A stretch of DNA of 64,000 nt from Acanthosoma haemorrhoidale. Its lineage: Eukaryota > Arthropoda > Insecta > Hemiptera > Acanthosomatidae. Where the stretch lies: positions 38,083,520 through 38,147,519 of the forward strand of contig OV884012.1 in NCBI GenBank assembly GCA_930367205.1. Reading direction: 5' to 3'. Of this stretch, positions 1 through 13,200 are shown piece by piece. How positions within the stretch are numbered: the stretch's first letter is position 1; every line of letters starts with the position of its first letter. The translations under genes were made by a program, and so were the position numbers. The notes below the pieces were generated by a model. It did not search any database, was not told the DNA's origin, and saw only the letters and a program-made list of their open reading frames with translations.

Positions 1-3000
1 ATCCCCAATACTTAAGGAGATATCACGGTTTAAAGATAGTGTGTATTGCGGGTTTAGTATCCTTTTTAAATGAAGGGGCAACGAGGGTTTTGGTAGATAA
101 TTATTAAACTAGTGGAGATATCGAACTGTAAACAGTTAAAAACTGTTTAGAAAGTCCTTCTTTATAAATGGTGAAAGTTTCTGCAAAAAACAGAACATTG
201 ATGTTTTGAGAAAAAAACAAAGTCTAATCATGAATTTTTTTTTACCTAAAAAAAAAAATGGTCTTTGATTTCTTTTATATTGACGTCCTTGATGCAGTTT
301 TTCATCCTGAATCCAATGGTGGTATTAGTTTTTAAATATCCCCAATACTTAAGGAGATATCACGGTTTAAAGATAGTGTGTATTGCGGGTTTAGTATCCT
401 TTTTAAATGAAGGGGCAACGAGGGTTTTGGTAGATAATTATTAAACTAGTGGAGATATCGAACTGTAAACAGTTAGAAACTGTTTAGACTGTCCTTCTTT
501 ATAAATGGTGAAAGTTTCTGCAAAAAACAGAACATTGATGTTTTGAGAAAAAAACAAAGTCTAATACATGCATTTTTTTTTTACCTAAAAAAAAAAAAGG
601 TCTTTGATTTCTTTTATATTGACGTCTTTGATGCAGGTTTTCATCCTGAATCCAATGGTGGTATTAGTTTTTAAATATCTCCAATACTTAAGGAGATATC
701 ACGGTTTAAAGATAGTGTGTATTGCGGGTTTAGTATCCTTTTTAAATGAAGGTGCAACGAGGGTTTTTGGAAGATAATTATTATACTAGTGGAGATATCG
801 AACTGTAAACAGTTAGAAACTGTTTAGAATGTCCTTCTTTATAAATGGTGAAAGTTTCTGCAAAAAACAGAACATTGATGTTTTGAGAAAAAAACAAAGT
901 CTAATACATGCATTTTTTTTTACCTAAAAAAAAAAAGTTCTATGATTTCTTTTATATTGACGTCCTTGATGCAGTTTTTCATCCTGAATCCAATGGTGGT
1001 ATTAGTTTTTAAATATCCCCAATACTTAAGGAGATATCACGGTTTAAAGATAGTGTGTATTGCGGGTTTAGTATCCTTTTTAAATGAAGGGGCAACGAGG
1101 GTTTTTGGAAGATAATTATTAAACTAGTGGAGATATCGAACTGTATACAGTTAGAAACTGTTTAGAATGTCCTTCTTTATAAATGGTGAAAGTTTCTGCA
1201 AAAAACAGAACATTGATGTTTTGAGAAAAAAACAAAGTCTAATACATGAATTTTTTTTTACCTAAAAAAAAAAATGGTCTTTGATTTCTTTTATATTGAC
1301 GTCCTTGATGCAGTTTTTCATCCTGAATCCAATGGTGGTATTAGTTTTTAAATATCCCCAATACTTAAGGAGATATCGCGGTTTAAAGATAGTGTGTATT
1401 GCGGGTTTAGTATCCTTTTTTAAATGAAGGGGCAACGAGGGTTTTTGGAAGATAATTATTAAACTAGTGGAGATATCGAACTGTATACAGTTAGAAACTG
1501 TTTAGAATGTCCTTCTTTACAAATGGTGAAAGTTTCTGCAAAAAACAGAACATTGATGTTTTGAGAAAAAAACAAAGTCTAATACATGAATTTTTTTTTA
1601 CCTAAAAAAAAAAAAGGTCTTTGATTTCTTTTATATTGACGTCCTTGATGCAGTTTTTCATCCTGAATCCAATGGTGGTATTAGTTTTTAAATATCCCCA
1701 ATACTTAAGGAGATATCACGGTTTAAAGATAGTGTGTATTGCGGGTTTAGTATCCTTTTTAAATGAAGGGGCAACGAGGGTTTTTGGAAGATAATTATTA
1801 AACTAGTGGAGATATCGAACTGTAAACAGTTAGAAACTGTTTAGAATGTCCTTCTTTATAAATGGTGAAAGTTTCTGCAAAAAACAGAACATTGATGTTT
1901 TGAGAAAAAAACAAAGTCTAATACATGCATTTTTTTTTACCTAAAAAAAAAAAGGTCTATGATTTCTTTTATATTGACGTCCTTGATGCAGTTTTTCATC
2001 CTGAATCCAATGGTGGTATTAGTTTTTAAATATCCCCAATACTTAAGGAGATATCACGGTTTAAAGATAGTGTGTATTGCGGTTTAGGTATCCTTTTTAA
2101 ATGAAGGGGCAACCAGGGTTTTTGGAAGATAATTATTAAACTAGTGGAGATATCGAACTGTAAACAGTTAGAAACTGTTTAGAATGTCCTTCTTTATAAA
2201 TGGTGAAAGTTTCTGCAAAAAATAGAACATTGATGTTTTGAAAAAAAAACAAAGTCTAATACATGAATTTTTTTTTACCTAAAAAAAAAAAGGTCTTTGA
2301 TTTCTTTTATATTGACGTCCTTGATGCAGTTTTTCATCCTGAATCCAATGGTGGTATTAGTTTTAAATATCTCCAATACTTAGGGAGATATCGCGGTTTA
2401 AAGATAGTGTGTATTGCGGGTTTAGTATCCTTTTTAAATGAAGGGGTAACGAGGGTTTTTGGAAGATAATTATTAAACTAGTGGAGATATCGAACTGTAA
2501 ACAGTTAGAAACTGTTTAGAATGTCTTTCTTTATAAATAGTGAAAGTTTCTGCAAAAAACAGAACGTTGATGTTTTGAGAAAAAAACAAAGTCTAATACA
2601 TGCATTTTTTTTTTTCCTAAAAGAAAAAAGGTCTTTGATTTCTTTTATATTGACGTCCTTGATGCAGTTTTTCATCCTGAATCTAATGGTGGTATTAGTT
2701 TTTAAATATCCCCAATACTTAAGGAGATATCGCGGTTTAAAGATAGTGTGTATTGCGGGTTTAGTATCCTTTTTTAAATGAAGGGGCAACGAGGGTTTTT
2801 GGAAGATAATTATTAAACTAGTGGAGATATCGAACTGTAAACAGTTAAAAACTGTTTAGAAAGTCCTTCTTTATAAATGGTGAAAGTTTCTGCAAAAAAC
2901 AGAACATTGATGTTTTGAGAAAAAAACAAAGTCTAATCATGAATTTTTTTTTACCTAAAAAAAAAAATGGTCTTTGATTTCTTTTATATTGACGTCCTTG

Positions 3001-5090
3001 ATGCAGTTTTTCATCCTGAATCCAATGGTGGTATTAGTTTTTAAATATCCCCAATACTTAAGGAGATATCACGGTTTAAAGATAGTGTGTATTGCGGGTT
3101 TAGTATCCTTTTTAAATGAAGGGGCAACGAGGGTTTTGGTAGATAATTATTAAACTAGTGGAGATATCGAACTGTAAACAGTTAGAAACTGTTTAGACTG
3201 TCCTTCTTTATAAATGGTGAAAGTTTCTGCAAAAAACAGAACATTGATGTTTTGAGAAAAAAACAAAGTCTAATACATGCATTTTTTTTTACCTAAAAAA
3301 AAAAAGTTCTATGATTTCTTTTATATTGACGTCCTTGATGCAGTTTTTCATCCTGAATCCAATGGTGGTATTAGTTTTTAAATATCCCCAATACTTAAGG
3401 AGATATCACGGTTTAAAGATAGTGTGTATTGCGGGTTTAGTATCCTTTTTAAATGAAGGGGCAACGAGGGTTTTTGGAAGATAATTATTAAACTAGTGGA
3501 GATATCGAACTGTATACAGTTAGAAACTGTTTAGAATGTCCTTCTTTATAAATGGTGAAAGTTTCTGCAAAAAACAGAACATTGATGTTTTGAGAAAAAA
3601 ACAAAGTCTAATACATGAATTTTTTTTTACCTAAAAAAAAAAATGGTCTTTGATTTCTTTTATATTGACGTCCTTGATGCAGTTTTTCATCCTGAATCCA
3701 ATGGTGGTATTAGTTTTTAAATATCCCCAATACTTAAGGAGATATCGCGGTTTAAAGATAGTGTGTATTGCGGGTTTAGTATCCTTTTTTAAATGAAGGG
3801 GCAACGAGGGTTTTTGGAAGATAATTATTAAACTAGTGGAGATATCGAACTGTATACAGTTAGAAACTGTTTAGAATGTCCTTCTTTACAAATGGTGAAA
3901 GTTTCTGCAAAAAACAGAACATTGATGTTTTGAGAAAAAAACAAAGTCTAATACATGAATTTTTTTTTACCTAAAAAAAAAAAAGGTCTTTGATTTCTTT
4001 TATATTGACGTCCTTGATGCAGTTTTTCATCCTGAATCCAATGGTGGTATTAGTTTTTAAATATCCCCAATACTTAAGGAGATATCACGGTTTAAAGATA
4101 GTGTGTATTGCGGGTTTAGTATCCTTTTTAAATGAAGGGGCAACGAGGGTTTTTGGAAGATAATTATTAAACTAGTGGAGATATCGAACTGTAAACAGTT
4201 AGAAACTGTTTAGAATGTCCTTCTTTATAAATGGTGAAAGTTTCTGCAAAAAACAGAACATTGATGTTTTGAGAAAAAAACAAAGTCTAATACATGCATT
4301 TTTTTTTACCTAAAAAAAAAAAGGTCTATGATTTCTTTTATATTGACGTCCTTGATGCAGTTTTTCATCCTGAATCCAATGGTGGTATTAGTTTTTAAAT
4401 ATCCCCAATACTTAAGGAGATATCACGGTTTAAAGATAGTGTGTATTGCGGTTTAGGTATCCTTTTTAAATGAAGGGGCAACCAGGGTTTTTGGAAGATA
4501 ATTATTAAACTAGTGGAGATATCGAACTGTAAACAGTTAGAAACTGTTTAGAATGTCCTTCTTTATAAATGGTGAAAGTTTCTGCAAAAAATAGAACATT
4601 GATGTTTTGAAAAAAAAACAAAGTCTAATACATGAATTTTTTTTTACCTAAAAAAAAAAAGGTCTTTGATTTCTTTTATATTGACGTCCTTGATGCAGTT
4701 TTTCATCCTGAATCCAATGGTGGTATTAGTTTTAAATATCTCCAATACTTAGGGAGATATCGCGGTTTAAAGATAGTGTGTATTGCGGGTTTAGTATCCT
4801 TTTTAAATGAAGGGGTAACGAGGGTTTTTGGAAGATAATTATTAAACTAGTGGAGATATCGAACTGTAAACAGTTAGAAACTGTTTAGAATGTCTTTCTT
4901 TATAAATAGTGAAAGTTTCTGCAAAAAACAGAACGTTGATGTTTTGAGAAAAAAACAAAGTCTAATACATGCATTTTTTTTTTTCCTAAAAGAAAAAAGG
5001 TCTTTGATTTCTTTTATATTGACGTCCTTGATGCAGTTTTTCATCCTGAATCTAATGGTGGTATTAGTTTTTAAATATCCCCAATACTTA
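1..5090 (+). repeat. Higher-order repeat block: 8-unit copy followed by 7-unit copy
   Basis: Diagnostic variants recur at fixed offsets. The GTTAAAAACTG variant at about 124 recurs at 2833 (offset 2709, eight units). The rare AAAGTTCTATG variant at about 937 recurs at 3306, and GCGGTTTAGGTATCC at about 2079 recurs at about 4449 (both offset 2369, seven units). The second copy lacks the unit of roughly 540-880 that carries GTCTTTGATGCAGG and TTATTATACTAG. This is direct evidence of block duplication followed by, or coupled to, loss of one unit. Confidence 0.8.
675..936 (+). repeat. Dyad and box architecture of one satellite unit (representative)
   Basis: One unit is described in detail. ATATCTCC at 675-682 faces GGAGATAT at 692-699 across a 9-base spacer, giving an 8-bp inverted repeat. 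A second direct GGAGATATC lies at 791-799. AACTGT and ACAGTT (801-806 and 809-814) form a dyad with a 2-base spacer. AAACAGTT and AACTGTTT (807-814 and 818-825) form a second dyad with a 3-base spacer, sharing its left arm with the first. A T9 run at 913-921, ACCT, and an A11 run at 926-936 form an A/T hairpin. The same elements recur in nearly all units, with point variants. Confidence 0.85.
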
Positions 5091-8000
5091 AGGAGATATC
5101 ACGGTTTAAAGATAGTGTGTATTGCGGTTTAGGTATCCTTTTTAAATGAAGGGGCAACGAGGGTTTTTGGAAGATAATTATTAAACTAGTGGAGATATCG
5201 AACTGTAAACAGTTAGAAACTGTTTAGAATGTCCTTCTTTATAAATGGTGAAAGTTTCTGCAAAAAACAGAACATTGATGTTTTGAGAAAAAAACAAAGT
5301 CTAATACATGCATTTTTTTTTTACCTAAAAAAAAAAAGGTCTTTGATTTCTTTTATATTGACGTCCTTGATGCAGTTTTTCATCCTGAATCCAATGGTGG
5401 TATTAGTTTTTAAATATCCCCAATACTTAAGGAGATATCACGGTTTAAAGATAGTGTGTATTGCGGGTTTAGTATTCTTTTTAAATGAAGGGGCAACGAG
5501 GGTTTTTGGAAGATAATTATTAAACTAGTGGAGATATCGAACTGTAAACAGTTAGAAACTGTTTAGAATGTCCTTCTTTATAAATGGTGAAAGTTTCTGC
5601 AAAAAATAGAACATTGATGTTTTGAGAAAAAAACAAAGTCTAATACATGAATTTTTTTTTTTACCTAAAAAAAAAAGGTCTTTGATTTCTTTTATATTGA
5701 CGTCCTTGATGCAGTTTTTCATCCTGAATCCAATGGTGGTATTAGTTTTTAAATATCCCCAATACTTAAGGAGATATCACGGTTTAAAGATAGTGTGTAT
5801 TGCGGGTTTAGTATTCTTTTTAAATGAAGGGGCAACGAGGGTTTTTGGAAGATAATTATTAAACTAGTGGAGATATCGAACTGTAAACAGTTAGAAACTG
5901 TTTAGAATGTCCTTCTTTATAAATGGTGAAAGTTTCTGCAAAAAATAGAACATTGATGTTTTGAGAAAAAAACAAAGTCTAATACATGAATTTTTTTTTA
6001 CCTAAAAAAAAAAAGGTCTTTGATTTCTTTTATATTGACGTCCTTGATGCAGTTTTTCATCCTGAATCCAATGGTGGTATTAGTTTTAAATATCTCCAAT
6101 ACTTAGGGAGATATCGCGGTTTAAAGATAGTGTGTATTGCGGGTTTAGTATCCTTTTTAAATGAAGGGGTAACGAGGGTTTTTGGAAGATAATTATTAAA
6201 CTAGTGGAGATATCGAACTGTAAACAGTTAGAAACTGTTTAGAATGTCTTTCTTTATAAATAGTGAAAGTTTCTGCAAAAAACAGAACATTGATGTTTTG
6301 AGAAAAAAACAAAGTCTAATACATGCATTTTTTTTTTTCCTAAAAGAAAAAAGGTCTTTGATTTCTTTTATATTGACGTCCTTGATGCAGTTTTTCATCC
6401 TGAATCTAATGGTGGTATTAGTTTTTAAATATCCCCAATACTTAAGGAGATATCACGGTTTAAAGATAGTGTGTATTGCGGTTTAGGTATCCTTTTTAAA
6501 TGAAGGGGCAACGAGGGTTTTTGGAAGATAATTATTAAACTAGTGGAGATATCGAACTGTAAACAGTTAGAAACTGTTTAGAATGTCCTTCTTTATAAAT
6601 GGTGAAAGTTTCTGCAAAAAACAGAACATTGATGTTTTGAGAAAAAAACAAAGTCTAATACATGCATTTTTTTTTTACCTAAAAAAAAAAAGGTCTTTGA
6701 TTTCTTTTATATTGACGTCCTTGATGCAGTTTTTCATCCTGAATCCAATGGTGGTATTAGTTTTTAAATATCCCCAATACTTAAGGAGATATCACGGTTT
6801 AAAGATAGTGTGTATTGCGGGTTTAGTATTCTTTTTAAATGAAGGGGCAACGAGGGTTTTTGGAAGATAATTATTAAACTAGTGGAGATATCGAACTGTA
6901 AACAGTTAGAAACTGTTTAGAATGTCCTTCTTTATAAATGGTGAAAGTTTCTGCAAAAAATAGAACATTGATGTTTTGAGAAAAAAACAAAGTCTAATAC
7001 ATGAATTTTTTTTTACCTAAAAAAAAAAAGGTCTTTGATTTCTTTTATATTGACGTCCTTGATGCAGTTTTTCATCCTGAATCCAATGGTGGTATTAGTT
7101 TTAAATATCTCCAATACTTAGGGAGATATCGCGGTTTAAAGATAGTGTGTATTGCGGGTTTAGTATCCTTTTTAAATGAAGGGGCAACGAGGGTTTTTGG
7201 AAGATAATTATTAAACTAGTGGAGATATCGAACTGTAAACAGTTAGAAACTGTTTAGAATGTCTTTCTTTATAAATAGTGAAAGTTTCTGAAAAAAACAG
7301 AACATTGATGTTTTGAGAAAAAAACAAAGTCTAATACATGCATTTTTTTTTTTCCTAAAAGAAAAAAGGTCTTTGATTTCTTTTATATTGACGTCCTTGA
7401 TGCAGTTTTTCATCCTGAATCTAATGGTGGTATTAGTTTTTAAATATCCCCAATACTTAAGGAGATATCACGGTTTAAAGATAGTGTGTATTGCGGGTTT
7501 AGTATTCTTTTTAAATGAAGGGGCAACGAGGGTTTTTGGAAGATAATTATTAAACTAGTGGAGATATCGAACTGTAAACAGTTAGAAACTGTTTAGAATG
7601 TCTTTCTTTATAAATAGTGAAAGTTTCTGCAAAAAACAGAACATTGATGTTTTGAGAAAAAAACAAAGTCTAATACATGCATTTTTTTTTTACCTAAAAA
7701 AAAAAAGGTCTTTGATTTCTTTTATATTGACGTCCTTGATGCAGTTTTTCATCCTGAATCCAATGGTGGTATTAGTTTTAAATATCTCCAATACTTAGGG
7801 AGATATCGCGGTTTAAAGATAGTGTGTATTGCGGGTTTAGTATCCTTTTTAAATAAAGGGGTAACGAGGGTTTTTGGAAGATAATTATTAAACTAGTGGA
7901 GATATCGAACTGTAAACAGTTAGAAACTGTTTAGAATGTCTTTCTTTATAAATAGTGAAAGTTTCTGTAAAAAACAGAACATTGATGTTTTGAGAAAAAA

Positions 8001-10278
8001 ACAAAGTCTAATACATGCATTTTTTTTTTTCCTAAAAGAAAAAAGGTCTTTGATTTCTTTTATATTGACGTCCTTGATGCAGTTTTTCATCCTGAATCTA
8101 ATGGTGGTATTAGTTTTTAAATATCCCCAATACTTAAGGAGATATCACGGTTTAAAGATAGTGTGTATTGCGGTTTAGGTATCCTTTTTAAATGAAGGGG
8201 CAACGAGGGTTTTTGGAAGATAATTATTAAACTAGTGGAGATATCGAACTGTAAACAGTTAGAAACTGTTTAGAATGTCCTTCTTTATAAATGGTGAAAG
8301 TTTCTGCAAAAAACAGAACATTGATGTTTTGAGAAAAAAACAAAGTCTAATACATGCATTTTTTTTTTACCTAAAAAAAAAAAGGTCTTTGATTTCTTTT
8401 ATATTGACGTCCTTGATGCAGTTTTTCATCCTGAATCCAATGGTGGTATTAGTTTTTAAATATCCCCAATACTTAAGGAGATATCACGGTTTAAAGATAG
8501 TGTGTATTGCGGGTTTAGTATTCTTTTTAAATGAAGGGGCAACGAGGGTTTTTGGAAGATAATTATTAAACTAGTGGAGATATCGAACTGTAAACAGTTA
8601 GAAACTGTTTAGAATGTCCTTCTTTATAAATGGTGAAAGTTTCTGCAAAAAATAGAACATTGATGTTTTGAGAAAAAAACAAAGTCTAATACATGAATTT
8701 TTTTTTACCTAAAAAAAAAAAGGTCTTTGATTTCTTTTATATTGACGTCCTTGATGCAGTTTTTCATCCTGAATCCAATGGTGGTATTAGTTTTAAATAT
8801 CTCCAATACTTAGGGAGATATCGCGGTTTAAAGATAGTGTGTATTGCGGGTTTAGTATCCTTTTTAAATGAAGGGGTAACGAGGGTTTTTGGAAGATAAT
8901 TATTAAACTAGTGGAGATATCGAACTGTAAACAGTTAGAAACTGTTTAGAATGTCTTTCTTTATAAATAGTGAAAGTTTCTGTAAAAAACAGAACATTGA
9001 TGTTTTGAGAAAAAAACAAAGTCTAATACATGCATTTTTTTTTTTCCTAAAAGAAAAAAGGTCTTTGATTTCTTTTATATTGACGTCCTTGATGCAGTTT
9101 TTCATCCTGAATCTAATGGTGGTATTAGTTTTTAAATATCCCCAATACTTAAGGAGATATCACGGTTTAAAGATAGTGTGTATTGCGGGTTTAGTATCCT
9201 TTTTAAATGAAGGGGCAACGAGGGTTTTTGGAAGATAATTATTAAACTAGTGGAGATATCGAACTGTAAACAGTTAGAAACTGTTTAGAATGTCTTTCTT
9301 TATAAATAGTGAAAGTTTCTGCAAAAAACAGAACATTGATGTTTTGAGAAAAAAACAAAGTCTAATACATGCATTTTTTTTTTACCTAAAAAAAAAAAGG
9401 TCTTTGATTTCTTTTATATTGACGTCCTTGATGCAGTTTTTCATCCTGAATCCAATGGTGGTATTAGTTTTAAATATCTCCAATACTTAGGGAGATATCG
9501 CGGTTTAAAGATAGTGTGTATTGCGGGTTTAGTATCCTTTTTAAATAAAGGGGTAACGAGGGTTTTTGGAAGATAATTATTAAACTAGTGGAGATATCGA
9601 ACTGTAAACAGTTAGAAACTGTTTAGAATGTCTTTCTTTATAAATAGTGAAAGTTTCTGTAAAAAACAGAACATTGATGTTTTGAGAAAAAAACAAAGTC
9701 TAATACATGCATTTTTTTTTTTCCTAAAAGAAAAAAGGTCTTTGATTTCTTTTATATTGACGTCCTTGATGCAGTTTTTCATCCTGAATCTAATGGTGGT
9801 ATTAGTTTTTAAATATCCCCAATACTTAAGGAGATATCACGGTTTAAAGATAGTGTGTATTGCGGGTTTAGTATCCTTTTTAAATGAAGGGGCAACGAGG
9901 GTTTTTGGAAGATAATTATTAAACTAGTGGAGATATCGAACTGTAAACAGTTAGAAACTGTTTAGAATGTCTTTCTTTATAAATAGTGAAAGTTTCTGCA
10001 AAAAACAGAACATTGATGTTTTGAGAAAAAAACAAAGTCTAATACATGCATTTTTTTTTTTACCTAAAAAAAAAAAGGTCTTTGATTTCTTTTATATTGA
10101 CGTCCTTGATGCAGTTTTTCATCCTGAATCCAATGGTGGTATTAGTTTTTAAATATCTCCAATACTTAAGGAGATATCACGGTTTAAAGATAGTGTGTAT
10201 TACGGGTTTAGTATCCTTTTTAAATGAAGGTGCAACGAGGGTTTTTGGAAGATAATTATTAAACTAGTGGAGATATCG
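5091..10278 (+). repeat. Higher-order repeat block with 4- and 5-unit periods
   Basis: Matching variant units are spaced 1354 bp apart (four units) around 4632/5986 and 5229/6583, then 1692 bp apart (five units) around 6244/7936/9628 and 7598/9290. Units with a TTCCTAAAAGAAAAAAGG form of the A/T hairpin alternate with TTACCTAAAAAAAAAAA forms. The shift from a four- to a five-unit period shows unequal exchange within the block. Confidence 0.7.
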
Positions 10279-13200
10279 AACTGTAAACAGTTAAAAACTG
10301 TTTAGAAAGTCCTTCTTTATAAATGGTGAAAGTTTCTGCAAAAAACAGAACATTGATGTTTTGAGAAAAAAACAAAGTCTAATCATGAATTTTTTTTTAC
10401 CTAAAAAAAAAAATGGTCTTTGATTTCTTTTATATTGACGTCCTTGATGCAGTTTTTCATCCTGAATCCAATGGTGGTATTAGTTTTTAAATATCCCCAA
10501 TACTTAAGGAGATATCACGGTTTAAAGATAGTGTGTATTGCGGGTTTAGTATCCTTTTTAAATGAAGGGGCAACGAGGGTTTTGGTAGATAATTATTAAA
10601 CTAGTGGAGATATCGAACTGTAAACAGTTAGAAACTGTTTAGACTGTCCTTCTTTATAAATGGTGAAAGTTTCTGCAAAAAACAGAACATTGATGTTTTG
10701 AGAAAAAAACAAAGTCTAATACATGCATTTTTTTTTTACCTAAAAAAAAAAAGGTCTTTGATTTCTTTTATATTGACGTCTTTGATGCAGGTTTTCATCC
10801 TGAATCCAATGGTGGTATTAGTTTTTAAATATCTCCAATACTTAAGGAGATATCACGGTTTAAAGATAGTGTGTATTGCGGGTTTAGTATCCTTTTTAAA
10901 TGAAGGTGCAACGAGGGTTTTTGGAAGATAATTATTATACTAGTGGAGATATCGAACTGTAAACAGTTAGAAACTGTTTAGAATGTCCTTCTTTATAAAT
11001 GGTGAAAGTTTCTGCAAAAAACAGAACATTGATGTTTTGAGAAAAAAACAAAGTCTAATACATGCATTTTTTTTTACCTAAAAAAAAAAAGGTCTATGAT
11101 TTCTTTTATATTGACGTCCTTGATGCAGTTTTTCATCCTGAATCCAATGGTGGTATTAGTTTTTAAATATCCCCAATACTTAAGGAGATATCACGGTTTA
11201 AAGATAGTGTGTATTGCGGGTTTAGTATCCTTTTTAAATGAAGGGGCAACGAGGGTTTTTGGAAGATAATTATTAAACTAGTGGAGATATCGAACTGTAT
11301 ACAGTTAGAAACTGTTTAGAATGTCCTTCTTTATAAATGGTGAAAGTTTCTGCAAAAAACAGAACATTGATGTTTTGAGAAAAAAACAAAGTCTAATACA
11401 TGAATTTTTTTTTACCTAAAAAAAAAAATGGTCTTTGATTTCTTTTATATTGACGTCCTTGATGCAGTTTTTCATCCTGAATCCAATGGTGGTATTAGTT
11501 TTTAAATATCTCCAATACTTAGGGAGATATCGCGGTTTAAAGATAGTGTGTATTGCGGGTTTAGTATCCTTTTTAAATGAAGGGGTAACGAGGGTTTTTG
11601 GAAGATAATTATTAAACTAGTGGAGATATCGAACTGTAAACAGTTAGAAACTGTTTAGAATGTCTTTCTTTATAAATAGTGAAAGTTTCTGCAAAAAACA
11701 GAACATTGATGTTTTGAGAAAAAAACAAAGTCTAATACATGCATTTTTTTTTTTCCTAAAAGAAAAAAGGTCTTTGATTTCTTTTATATTGACGTCCTTG
11801 ATGCAGTTTTTCATCCTGAATCTAATGGTGGTATTAGTTTTTAAATATCCCCAATACTTAAGGAGATATCACGGTTTAAAGATAGTGTGTATTGCGGTTT
11901 AGGTATCCTTTTTAAATGAAGGGGCAACGAGGGTTTTTGGAAGATAATTATTAAACTAGTGGAGATATCGAACTGTAAACAGTTAGAAACTGTTTAGAAT
12001 GTCCTTCTTTATAAATGGTGAAAGTTTCTGCAAAAAACAGAACATTGATGTTTTGAGAAAAAAACAAAGTCTAATACATGCATTTTTTTTTTACCTAAAA
12101 AAAAAAAGGTCTTTGATTTCTTTTATATTGACGTCCTTGATGCAGTTTTTCATCCTGAATCCAATGGTGGTATTAGTTTTTAAATATCCCCAATACTTAA
12201 GGAGATATCACGGTTTAAAGATAGTGTGTATTGCGGGTTTAGTATTCTTTTTAAATGAAGGGGCAACGAGGGTTTTTGGAAGATAATTATTAAACTAGTG
12301 GAGATATCGAACTGTAAACAGTTAGAAACTGTTTAGAATGTCCTTCTTTATAAATGGTGAAAGTTTCTGCAAAAAATAGAACATTGATGTTTTGAGAAAA
12401 AAACAAAGTCTAATACATGAATTTTTTTTTACCTAAAAAAAAAAAGGTCTTTGATTTCTTTTATATTGACGTCCTTGATGCAGTTTTTCATCCTGAATCC
12501 AATGGTGGTATTAGTTTTAAATATCTCCAATACTTAGGGAGATATCGCGGTTTAAAGATAGTGTGTATTGCGGGTTTAGTATCCTTTTTAAATGAAGGGG
12601 TAACGAGGGTTTTTGGAAGATAATTATTAAACTAGTGGAGATATCGAACTGTAAACAGTTAGAAACTGTTTAGAATGTCTTTCTTTATAAATAGTGAAAG
12701 TTTCTGTAAAAAACAGAACATTGATGTTTTGAGAAAAAAACAAAGTCTAATACATGCATTTTTTTTTTTCCTAAAAGAAAAAAGGTCTTTGATTTCTTTT
12801 ATATTGACGTCCTTGATGCAGTTTTTCATCCTGAATCTAATGGTGGTATTAGTTTTTAAATATCCCCAATACTTAAGGAGATATCACGGTTTAAAGATAG
12901 TGTGTATTGCGGGTTTAGTATCCTTTTTAAATGAAGGGGCAACGAGGGTTTTTGGAAGATAATTATTAAACTAGTGGAGATATCGAACTGTAAACAGTTA
13001 GAAACTGTTTAGAATGTCCTTCTTTATAAATGGTGAAAGTTTCTGCAAAAAATAGAACATTGATGTTTTGAGAAAAAAACAAAGTCTAATACATGAATTT
13101 TTTTTTACCTAAAAAAAAAAAGGTCTTTGATTTCTTTTATATTGACGTCCTTGATGCAGTTTTTCATCCTGAATCCAATGGTGGTATTAGTTTTAAATAT

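Noticed and set aside
1..338. Satellite unit as a dimer of a ~170-bp repeat
   Set aside because: Apart from the GGAGATATC boxes, about 100 bp apart and not 170, the two halves show no similarity on reading.
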